64,000 nt of DNA, from the IMG/VR virus record IMGVR_UViG_3300006793_000017, positions 27,814 through 91,813 of that record, one strand, 5' to 3'. The stretch comes from a virus. This document shows, piece by piece, positions 58,445 through 64,000 of the stretch; within the stretch, counting starts at the first letter, position 1; each line of letters starts with the position of its first letter. Position numbers and translations under genes: made by a program. The notes beneath the pieces were generated by a model that saw only the letters and a program-made list of their open reading frames with translations, was not told the DNA's origin and did no database searches.

Positions 58445-59877
58445 TGGCAAAAAATTACGATTACGAAGTACAAAAAGTTTATCTAGAAATGATGTTAGCA
58501 GATGCTGAGACATTTGTTAGATGTCAAGGTATATTTGATAGTACTTTGTTTGATAGAAAATTGCAAGAAGCGGCTGAGTTTGTAAACATGTATACTAAAG
58601 AGTATAACGTGTTGCCTGACTATGACATGGTTAATGCAAGTTGCAAAACAGATTTAAAACATCCAGGTGAAGTTAAAGAAGGACACACAAATTGGTTAAT
58701 GGATGAGTTTGAAAGTTTTACAAGACATAAAAGTTTAGAACGTGCAATTTTAAAAAGTGCTGACTTACTAGAACAAAACGAATATGGTGAAGTCGAAGGA
58801 CTTGTAAAAGAAGCAGTACAAATTGGACTAGCACGTGACATGGGTACAGATTACTTTTTAGATCCTAAAGCAAGACTTATGGGACTTAAAGATAAGAACG
58901 GACAAGTTACAACTGGTTGGGATAGTTTAGATAGAAAACTGTTCGGCGGATTTAACAGAGGCGAACTGAATATATTTGCAGGTGGTTCAGGTGCAGGTAA
59001 AAGTTTGTTCTTAGCAAACTTAGGTGTTAACTTTGCATTAGAAGGTCTTAACGTTGTTTACTTAACACTAGAACTTAGTGAAGCACTTGTTAGTATGCGT
59101 GTTGATAGTATGGTAACAGGTATTAGCACAAGAAACATTTTTAAAGATCTTGATGATGTAGAAATGAAAGTTAAGATGATTGGCAAGAAAGCAGGCATGA
59201 TGCAGATCAAATATATGCCTAGTGGAAAGACTGCTAATGATATTAGAGCGTATCTAAAAGAATATGAAATTAAAGCAGGCAAAAAAGTAGATGTATTATT
59301 AGTAGACTACTTAGACTTGCTTATGCCAATAGGTAAAAAGATTAGTGCAGAGAACTTGTTTGTAAAAGACAAGTATGTATCTGAAGAGCTACGTAACTTA
59401 GCAATGGAACTGCAAACTGTATTTGTTACAGCGGCACAGTTGAATAGAGGTGCAGTAGAAGAAGTAGAGTTTGATCATTCACACATCAGTGGTGGACTTA
59501 GTAAGATTCAAACAGCAGATAACGTATTTGGTATTTTTACAAGTAGAGCAATGCGTGAAAGAGGCAGATATCAAATACAATTAATGAAAACACGTTCAAG
59601 TAGTGGTGTAGGACAAAAAGTCGATTTAGGCTTTGACATTGACACGCTACGTATTGTAGACATAGATGAAGATGAACAAGAGTCTACAAACGGAGAACGT
59701 TCAGGCAATTCAAGTATTATAGATTCAATTAAAAGAAAAACAGCAACCACAGGCGAAAGCAACACACCCACTGATGATCCAACAGATGGCGCATCGGTCG
59801 GTAAGATTAGAGGCAAGGTAGAATCAACCAAGCTGAGAGAAATTTTATCGAACATGGGTAGTGATGAAGAATACTAA
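58444..59877 (+). CDS. 41: Replicative DNA helicase, gp41-like
   Basis: A 477-residue DnaB-family helicase. TGWDSLDRKLFGGFNRGELNIF leads to Walker A GGSGAGKS (180-187). VVYLTLELSEALVSMR, VDVLLVDYLDLLMP (Walker B), QTVFVTAAQLNRGAV and HISGGLSKIQTADNVFGI follow in family order. The C-terminal tail is Ser/Thr/Gly-rich. Works with primase gp61 as the primosome. Confidence 0.95.
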   Translation: MAKNYDYEVQKVYLEMMLADAETFVRCQGIFDSTLFDRKLQEAAEFVNMYTKEYNVLPDYDMVNASCKTDLKHPGEVKEGHTNWLMDEFESFTRHKSLERAILKSADLLEQNEYGEVEGLVKEAVQIGLARDMGTDYFLDPKARLMGLKDKNGQVTTGWDSLDRKLFGGFNRGELNIFAGGSGAGKSLFLANLGVNFALEGLNVVYLTLELSEALVSMRVDSMVTGISTRNIFKDLDDVEMKVKMIGKKAGMMQIKYMPSGKTANDIRAYLKEYEIKAGKKVDVLLVDYLDLLMPIGKKISAENLFVKDKYVSEELRNLAMELQTVFVTAAQLNRGAVEEVEFDHSHISGGLSKIQTADNVFGIFTSRAMRERGRYQIQLMKTRSSSGVGQKVDLGFDIDTLRIVDIDEDEQESTNGERSGNSSIIDSIKRKTATTGESNTPTDDPTDGASVGKIRGKVESTKLREILSNMGSDEEY

Positions 59878-60115
59878 AGTAAAAATACACGAGTGGCGCA
59901 CCTATGCTGACCAAACCGCCGATGCACAATACGACATTGATTGGCCTGATGTACAAAAAGCAATTGGCAAAGATCATTGTGCTTGGTTATTAGCACAAGA
60001 CCCCGAAGACGTTCAACTCATGTTAGAAGTAAAAGGCAGTGGTCAGAAACGTCTTGTCGCAGATTTCTATAACAATAAGACACTTGTTACATATCACCTA
60101 ATGTGGGCTAAATAG
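59864..60115 (+). CDS. Small protein after gp41
   Basis: 83 residues: MKNTKVKIHEWRTYADQTADAQYDIDWPDVQKAIGKDHCAW in pieces, then VKGSGQKRLVADFYNNKTLVTYHLMW. The ATG at 59864 lies inside the end of gp41. A mixed alpha/beta small domain; not recognised. Confidence 0.65.
   Translation: MKNTKVKIHEWRTYADQTADAQYDIDWPDVQKAIGKDHCAWLLAQDPEDVQLMLEVKGSGQKRLVADFYNNKTLVTYHLMWAK
60107..60114 (+). promoter_or_regulatory. Late promoter for nucleotidyltransferase-like gene
   Basis: GCTAAATA ending inside the previous stop codon, then GTAGT and the ATG at 60120 (box-N5-ATG). Confidence 0.65.
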
Positions 60116-60119
60116 TAGT

Positions 60120-60827
60120 ATGCGCATTGTAGAACTACTCAACGAAGAAGTCATGACCGTTAACAAGAAGTTAAACCCAGTCTTATGGGAAGGCGGTTCT
60201 CTTAAACCTGAAATAAGAGAAAAACTTATTGAGATTGCAAAAGTGTTCCAAGAGTTTATAGGTGTAGAACTAGATGTAGCAGACTATACACTAACAGGTT
60301 CAAACGCAAACTTTACATGGACAGAGTACAGTGATTTAGATTTACATATCATTGTTCGCGGCATGCCTAGTGATGAACAAAGAGAACTGTATAATGCAAA
60401 GAAAGCATTGTGGGCAGAAGAACATAACATACGCATTAAGAACTTACCCGTAGAGTGTTATGTGCAAGGTGCTAAAGAACCACATCATTCAACGGGTGTT
60501 TACAGTTTAAGTGGTAACAAATGGCTTGTTGAGCCTAAGAAAGTTAAGCCAAACATTAATGACGCTGCTGTAAGTGCAAAGAAAGACAGCATACAGCACG
60601 ACATAGAAGCAGCATTAATATCTAAAGACTTACCTAAGATGCGTATAGCAAAACAAAAGCTGACCAAGATGCGCAAAGCAGGACTTGAAAGAGCAGGCGA
60701 ATTCAGTGTAGAAAATATTGTATTCAAACAACTGCGTAACCTAGGAATGATTGATCAACTCAGTGATGAAATACGTGACCTAGAAGATGCACAGTTAAGC
60801 CTAGAACAAGCACCAGAATTAGTATAA
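60120..60827 (+). CDS. Nucleotidyltransferase-fold protein with possible head-targeting tag
   Basis: A 235-residue protein. LTGSNANFTWTEYSDLDLHIIV has the GS-x9-DxD active-site pattern of the polymerase-beta nucleotidyltransferase superfamily. The middle (EEHNIRIKNLPVECYVQGAKEPH) would complete the fold and the C-terminal half is helical. Residues 1-10, MRIVELLNEE, resemble a T4-type capsid-targeting tag cut after L-x-E. The late promoter fits a virion-packed protein. Whether it adenylates a protein, RNA or antibiotic-like substrate is unknown. Confidence 0.75.
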   Translation: MRIVELLNEEVMTVNKKLNPVLWEGGSLKPEIREKLIEIAKVFQEFIGVELDVADYTLTGSNANFTWTEYSDLDLHIIVRGMPSDEQRELYNAKKALWAEEHNIRIKNLPVECYVQGAKEPHHSTGVYSLSGNKWLVEPKKVKPNINDAAVSAKKDSIQHDIEAALISKDLPKMRIAKQKLTKMRKAGLERAGEFSVENIVFKQLRNLGMIDQLSDEIRDLEDAQLSLEQAPELV

Positions 60828-60842
60828 CTCTATACTAAAAAA

Positions 60843-60850
60843 ATTAAATA
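60843..60850 (+). promoter_or_regulatory. Late promoter
   Basis: ATTAAATA, 28 bases before the ATG at 60879. The leader has AAAGGA as ribosome site. Confidence 0.5.
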
Positions 60851-60878
60851 GTAGTAACAGAATAAAGGACAGAGCGCA

Positions 60879-61325
60879 ATGCTTAAGGTTATTAATACCT
60901 GTGACGAATGGGTATCACAAATCATAAAAGACGATCCAGTAAGACCACATTTAACGGCTGATTATCGAATCAACGAAGTAGCAGAAATGTTTGGTCTTTA
61001 CGATGATAAAGAATATTTAGGTAGTGTTTGTTGTGTACGTTATACCGATGGTATTCCTAACAGTGTAAACGATATGACAGAGCGCAGTAGCATGTTCAGT
61101 GACACTGCTGTATTCTATACTATTTGGAGTTACAGTAAAGGAAGTGGTAGACAGTTAATCATTGACGCTTCTAACTGGATCATTGAAAATAGACCACAGA
61201 TTAAAAACCTAGTTACACTAAGTCCTACAACTGAAATGGCTGAACGCTTTCATTTACGCAATGGTGCTGTTAAATGGCGTATCAATGAAGATTCAGTTAA
61301 TTACGCCTATCAATTAAAAGCCTAG
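60879..61325 (+). CDS. GNAT-like acetyltransferase-fold protein
   Basis: 148 residues. YDDKEYLGSVCCVRYTDGIP, AVFYTIWSYSKGSGRQLIIDASNWI, NLVTLSPTTEMAERFHLRNGAVKW follows the strand-loop-helix order of GNAT proteins, with SKGSGRQL in place of the acetyl-CoA loop. It is a recurrent small protein in marine T4-like phages. Catalysis is unproven. Confidence 0.65.
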   Translation: MLKVINTCDEWVSQIIKDDPVRPHLTADYRINEVAEMFGLYDDKEYLGSVCCVRYTDGIPNSVNDMTERSSMFSDTAVFYTIWSYSKGSGRQLIIDASNWIIENRPQIKNLVTLSPTTEMAERFHLRNGAVKWRINEDSVNYAYQLKA

Positions 61326-61349
61326 GGATAACTACAGTCAAAGGAATTT

Positions 61350-61538
61350 ATGGCTGGAATAAAAAAGCGTGGGCTTGTTACTAGACATCATATCAGAACA
61401 CATGACGACCGTGAAGTTGTACCTTGCAGACTTGTAGGATCTAATGGCGGTAAAGGTGTTATGGTAGCACAGTACAAAGACACAAGAGACCTTGTACTAG
61501 ATGCAGAACAAAAACCCGTTATGTATAATCGCTGTTAG
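61350..61538 (+). CDS. Small basic protein, unknown
   Basis: 62 residues: MAGIKKRGLVTRHHIRTHDDREVVPCRLVGSNGGKG in pieces; a likely small beta-barrel. Ribosome site AAAGGAATTT. Unknown role. Confidence 0.65.
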   Translation: MAGIKKRGLVTRHHIRTHDDREVVPCRLVGSNGGKGVMVAQYKDTRDLVLDAEQKPVMYNRC

Positions 61539-61557
61539 TTACATTAGGCTTATAGAA

Positions 61558-61695
61558 TTACTTGTTCTTGCGTAGCTTACGCAATCGCCCCCATCGACGT
61601 GTAGTAACTCCTTCTACAATATTTTTTGTGAGTTTTCTTCTTTTACGAGCTTGTGTGCTGCGATGCAGTCTAAGAGACTTACCAACTTTTTTCAT
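61558..61695 (-). CDS. 45-residue strongly basic peptide downstream of tRNA
   Basis: MKKVGKSLRLHRSTQARKRRKL...TTRRWGRLRKLRKNK; nearly half of the residues are Lys or Arg. Ribosome site AGAGGGAA on the minus strand lies nine bases before the ATG. It follows the tRNA by 26 bases on the same strand. It could bind RNA or DNA (a ribosomal-protein-like or DNA-condensing peptide). Unrecognised. Confidence 0.6.
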   Translation of the reverse strand: MKKVGKSLRLHRSTQARKRRKLTKNIVEGVTTRRWGRLRKLRKNK

Positions 61696-61721
61696 AACTA
61701 GTTCCCTCTATAATACAATTC

Positions 61722-61798
61722 TGGCGCGGCTAAAGAGATTCGAACTCCTGACCTTAGGTTCCGCAAACCTACGCTCTATCCAGCTGAGCTATAGCCGC
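61722..61798 (-). tRNA. tRNA-Arg (anticodon GCG)
   Basis: A full cloverleaf on the minus strand. Acceptor GCGGCTA/TAGCCGC, D stem GCTC/GAGC, anticodon stem TAGGT/ACCTA with loop TTGCGGA, T stem AGGAG/CTCTT with loop TTCGAAT, discriminator G and an encoded CCA. The anticodon is GCG (codons CGC/CGU). Most bacteria read these with an ACG anticodon edited to ICG, so GCG is uncommon. Confidence 0.95.
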
Positions 61799-61845
61799 CT
61801 ATATTAATAATTATACCACATTTACGCAAAGAAGTCAACTGTTAT

Positions 61846-61853
61846 TTTAAATA
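61846..61853 (+). promoter_or_regulatory. Late promoter for membrane-protein pair
   Basis: TTTAAATA, then CTAGC and the ATG at 61859 (box-N5-ATG). Confidence 0.6.
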
Positions 61854-61858
61854 CTAGC

Positions 61859-62212
61859 ATGACACAAGAACAGGTCTTATTTGCCATTATATCTTGGATA
61901 GTGCTTACAACTGTAGTGTATACGGTGGTAGGTTGGAAGAACATACGCAACTGTTATGCTATGTGGTTCACTCGAGAGTATTGGACAAACTATAATATAA
62001 TCGAAGCAGCAAGTTGGATAGCCAAGGCCATCATAATCATACCGGGTCTGATATTTGGCATTCAAATTTGGCAGTTCTATTTTGTAGCACTTTTTACAAG
62101 CCTAACGTTAATTTGGGCCAGTAACAAGAAGCTGCTGCCCACGCTGGTTGGATTCAACACACTATGGATATGGCTGAGCATGATGGTTATAGCACAGCAG
62201 GTAATACAATGA
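61859..62212 (+). CDS. Multi-span membrane protein
   Basis: 117 residues with about four hydrophobic helices (LFAIISWIVLTTVVYTVVGW; ASWIAKAIIIIPGLIFGI; FYFVALFTSLTLIWA; FNTLWIWLSMMVIAQQ). Leaderless late promoter. Its stop overlaps the next membrane gene's ATG by four bases. Late timing would allow a holin role, but no family motif is visible. Confidence 0.7.
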   Translation: MTQEQVLFAIISWIVLTTVVYTVVGWKNIRNCYAMWFTREYWTNYNIIEAASWIAKAIIIIPGLIFGIQIWQFYFVALFTSLTLIWASNKKLLPTLVGFNTLWIWLSMMVIAQQVIQ

Positions 62213-62511
62213 ATATAGTATTTTGGACGGGCTTCGCAGTAATGGTATTAAACGAAGGGTTTGTGATCATGCGACACGTACACCCTTGGTTTGCATGGCA
62301 AAGAGAACGATTAATCAGAACATACGGTGCAAAATGGAAACGTTTTCATGCCACACTGGACTATGTATGGATAGGTGGTGTAACTGTAGGCGTAGCACTT
62401 GACTACACCAATTGGAAGTTCTATGCTACTGTACTAGGTGTGTTCTGGGGATTTGTTGCTGTAAGTGTGTATCTCCCTCTGCTCATCAAAAAGATAGCCG
62501 CGAAGCGGTAA
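62209..62511 (+). CDS. Membrane protein, partner of the preceding gene
   Basis: 100 residues: MNIVFWTGFAVMVLNEGFVIMR, a basic loop, then YVWIGGVTVGVALDY and FWGFVAVSVYLPLLI helices. Start fixed by the ATGA overlap; a longer in-frame start is rejected. Its last codons contain the first of three GCGAAGC mini-hairpins. Confidence 0.7.
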   Translation: MNIVFWTGFAVMVLNEGFVIMRHVHPWFAWQRERLIRTYGAKWKRFHATLDYVWIGGVTVGVALDYTNWKFYATVLGVFWGFVAVSVYLPLLIKKIAAKR

Positions 62512-62562
62512 GCTCAAAAAGCTGCGAAGCAGTTCGCGATTTTTAAAGAAGCTGCGAAGCAG
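62498..62562. repeat. Three iterated GCGAAGC mini-hairpins
   Basis: CCGCGAAGCGG at 62498-62508, and CTGCGAAGCAG at 62522-62532 and 62552-62562. Each is a four-base stem closed by the GAA loop. d(GCGAAGC) is known to form an unusually stable DNA mini-hairpin. The rest of the 139-base gap up to 62650 holds related GC-rich text (AGCGTAGCGATAGCGCAGC) but no gene. Confidence 0.7.
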
Positions 62563-62650
62563 CGTAGCGATAGCGCAGCAAAACGGTAGCGACATCACTG
62601 ACCCCGTGACTGTTCACTAGAGTTTCACCTAGTGTAATCCCTGTCTGAAA

Positions 62651-62905
62651 TTATTTTGTTTTGAATCTACGTGTGTTGTTTAACACGTTCTTGCCTGGTG
62701 TGTAAGGTACTATACGTGCTTCCCAACCACCTGGTACACGATTGTCCATACGTGCTGCTAGTTTGTCCGCTGCCTGTTGACACCAATCTCTTTGCTTTAG
62801 ATTGTTAAGGTACCTGTGACCAGTAAGATCCTGCTCTTTGACAGTTTGCCCTGTAGTTAAGTTACGAGCCATTGCTAATACATGAGTATGTGTAATTGTA
62901 GCCAT
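62651..62905 (-). CDS. Unknown 84-residue protein
   Basis: MATITHTHVLAMARNLTTG..., then QRDWCQQAADKLAARMDNRVPGGWEARIVPYTPGKN across a short turn, ending basic. A clear ribosome site (AGGAGAAC on the minus strand) stands before the ATG. Not recognised. The 163 bases between it and the next gene hold no further frame I can support. Confidence 0.65.
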   Translation of the reverse strand: MATITHTHVLAMARNLTTGQTVKEQDLTGHRYLNNLKQRDWCQQAADKLAARMDNRVPGGWEARIVPYTPGKNVLNNTRRFKTK

Positions 62906-63068
62906 TTGTTATGTTCTCCTAGTCTTATAAAGTGTAACAAGCTGAATGTTCTATCATGCACAGTTTATAATATAGCTTACTCTTCGAAGCACAATGCACC
63001 TACGTGATTACATGTGATCCATATTCATTTGTTACAGTATTATTTAGCATGTAAACGATTATAGCGTA

Positions 63069-63296
63069 CTATTTAGGTGTCTTAGAAGCGCATACAGCGT
63101 CATACAACGGTGAGTTACTCAGTAGCAGCAGTGTTTGTACCAGTTGTGTACTGTCGTGTAATATAAGCGTGTTATGCGTGTTTTGCGATGTGTGTATGCC
63201 CTTTAACAGTAGATCTATGCTGGCACTATGCGTTATAGCATCTTGGAACTGTGGTGTTTTGGATGGATCCTTGAACTGTAGCGTTACTGTGTGCAT
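63069..63296 (-). CDS. Unknown 75-residue protein
   Basis: MHTVTLQFKDPSKTPQFQDAI, then SIDLLLKGIHTSQNTHNTLILHDSTQ across a turn, ending CASKTPK. No ribosome site, but a late box lies exactly five bases before the ATG, the arrangement found at many real genes here; that is the main support. Function unknown. Confidence 0.55.
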   Translation of the reverse strand: MHTVTLQFKDPSKTPQFQDAITHSASIDLLLKGIHTSQNTHNTLILHDSTQLVQTLLLLSNSPLYDAVCASKTPK

Positions 63297-63301
63297 AACT
63301 G

Positions 63302-63309
63302 TATTTACA
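63302..63309 (-). promoter_or_regulatory. Late promoter on minus strand
   Basis: TGTAAATA, then CAGTT and the ATG at 63296 (box-N5-ATG). Confidence 0.55.
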
Positions 63310-63449
63310 GAGTGAATTGCAGTGTACAGCCCAAAATGGGTCTACAGGTCAAAAAATTTGCTGCGCAAAAAATTGTGGTGAAGTACTTATCATTTCTGGG
63401 TGGTGATTTTAGACCACTAGCCTCTAAAAAACAGCTACGCTACGTATAG

Positions 63450-63650
63450 CTATATACCGGTCGCCTCTTGCATGACCACCGCCTCATCATCGATGACAAA
63501 AATAATATTATCAAAACGATCTCGAACCTCAACACGTTCAGGCTCATAGTCATCGCTTACACACACTGCCACCTCCTCGGCTTCTTCTTGTGTTTCGTAG
63601 AAGCCTTCGAGCTGCTCTACTGTGTCCTGTGTATAGTAGACCCTGTACAC
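63450..63650 (-). CDS. 66-residue acidic protein coupled to lipoprotein gene
   Basis: Start GTG at 63650, one base after the lipoprotein stop, with AGGTAGG before it. A longer frame to 63743 would overlap the lipoprotein by about 90 bases and is less likely. MYRVYYTQDTVEQLEGFYETQ, then EEAEEVAVCVSDDYEPERVEV; acidic, probably a small alpha/beta domain. No family known. Confidence 0.6.
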   Translation of the reverse strand: MYRVYYTQDTVEQLEGFYETQEEAEEVAVCVSDDYEPERVEVRDRFDNIIFVIDDEAVVMQEATGI

Positions 63651-63651
63651 T

Positions 63652-63846
63652 CTAGCACCTACCTGTCTGCCAGCTCTTACGCTCAGCTTCTGGCAAGTGT
63701 CCTGCACAGTGATCATTGGAAGTGTTGTTTGGGATCTGTTCAAACAGTGTTTGGCCCTTGCTTATGTCGGGATCATAAGGTGCGTCCAATGTAGTACACG
63801 CACCTAGGGCTAGTGTTAATAGAAGTACGGGTAATACCTTACGCAT
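63652..63846 (-). CDS. Small lipoprotein
   Basis: 64 residues: signal MRKVLPVLLLTLALGACTT with lipobox LGAC (Cys17); mature part LDAPYDPDISKGQTLFEQIPN..., ending in a Cys. Outer-membrane spanin, superinfection exclusion or surface roles are possible. It overlaps the end of the next gene upstream by eight bases. Base composition is richer in GC than most of the window. Confidence 0.75.
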   Translation of the reverse strand: MRKVLPVLLLTLALGACTTLDAPYDPDISKGQTLFEQIPNNTSNDHCAGHLPEAERKSWQTGRC

Positions 63847-63991
63847 TCTCTTCGCCGTTTACTAATAGGATCATGCCACCAAATAGTGTCATTGCTAGGC
63901 CTACGCCTGCTACTACTAGCATCTCACCCAGTGTGTTAGCTGTCTCCATACATGCACCATCACAGTCATTAGCACTACCGGCCATAGCCAT
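63839..63991 (-). CDS. Small membrane protein (start may lie beyond the window)
   Basis: About 50 residues from the ATG at 63991: MAMAGSANDCDGACMETANTL, then a hydrophobic helix (MLVVAGVGLAMTLFGGMILLV). The frame stays open to the window edge, so the real start may be further upstream. It is followed by the lipoprotein, overlapping it, which suggests a membrane-protein/lipoprotein pair. Confidence 0.6.
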   Translation of the reverse strand: MAMAGSANDCDGACMETANTLGEMLVVAGVGLAMTLFGGMILLVNGEENA

Positions 63992-64000
63992 AATGCCTAC

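Noticed and set aside
61562-61807. 81-codon plus-strand frame
   Set aside because: It runs across the complete tRNA-Arg and the basic peptide gene, both on the minus strand.
63651-63743. Upstream extension of the 66-residue acidic protein to 63743
   Set aside because: It would overlap the lipoprotein by about 90 bases; the GTG one base after the lipoprotein stop with AGGTAGG before it is a better start.
1-64000. CRISPR arrays, insertion sequences, integrase or attachment sites
   Set aside because: I saw no regularly spaced repeats, transposase motifs, integrase or flanking direct repeats; the window looks like a strictly lytic phage.

Overview
The window is a linear piece of an AT-rich, strictly lytic, T4-like marine myovirus genome (Caudoviricetes). 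The basis is a colinear set of T4-type genes: neck proteins gp13 and gp14, sheath stabiliser gp15, sheath gp18, tube gp19, a gp54/gp48-like tube initiator, head completion gp4, terminase gp16 and gp17, gp32, UvsX, UvsY, UvsW, clamp loader gp62, primase gp61, helicase gp41 and a gp1-type dNMP kinase. The accessory genes (flavin-dependent halogenases, 2-oxoglutarate/Fe(II) oxygenases, fibre proteins with QVLKWNG repeats, carbamoyltransferase) are of the kind seen in marine cyanophages and related ocean myoviruses. No photosynthesis gene is present, so the host cannot be named. Capsid genes and the DNA polymerase lie outside the window.

Layout. 0-6.8 kb: two 2OG-oxygenase genes on the plus strand meet a minus-strand operon of two 2OG oxygenases, three tandem tryptophan-halogenase-like flavoenzymes and a 52-residue protein. 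6.9-11.9 kb: two fibre-like proteins flank a subtilisin-like protease. 11.9-15.4 kb (minus): gp14, gp15, a degenerate Nudix-like protein and a helical protein. 15.4-30.1 kb: gp13, dNMP kinase, an HNH protein, a very large sheath, tube, packaging genes and conserved marine-phage proteins of unknown role. 30.3-33.2 kb: recombination genes (gp32, UvsX, UvsY). 33.2-41.1 kb: a sugar block with five diverged paralogues of one glycosyltransferase-like family. 41.2-44.9 kb: UvsW and small proteins. 45.0-50.3 kb: a second sugar block (cupin, glycosyltransferase, epimerase, short nucleotide-sugar dehydrogenase, methyltransferases). 50.3-60.1 kb: gp62, a miniature DnaE-like protein, small lipoproteins and membrane proteins, primase, carbamoyltransferase, helicase. 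60.1-64 kb: small genes, a tRNA-Arg(GCG), and a visibly more GC-rich minus-strand end.

Regulation can be read from the sequence. T4/cyanophage-type late promoters (NNTAAATA) are common. At twelve starts the box is followed by exactly five bases and then ATG, which predicts leaderless late mRNAs. Replication and recombination genes instead have sigma70-like promoters (TTGACA-17-TATAAT or close); three of these also run straight into an ATG. Three factor-independent terminators separate structural units. The halogenase/oxygenase operon starts from one of these late-type boxes, so its products should appear together with virion proteins. I infer, without proof, that they modify a virion component or the dying host rather than early metabolism.
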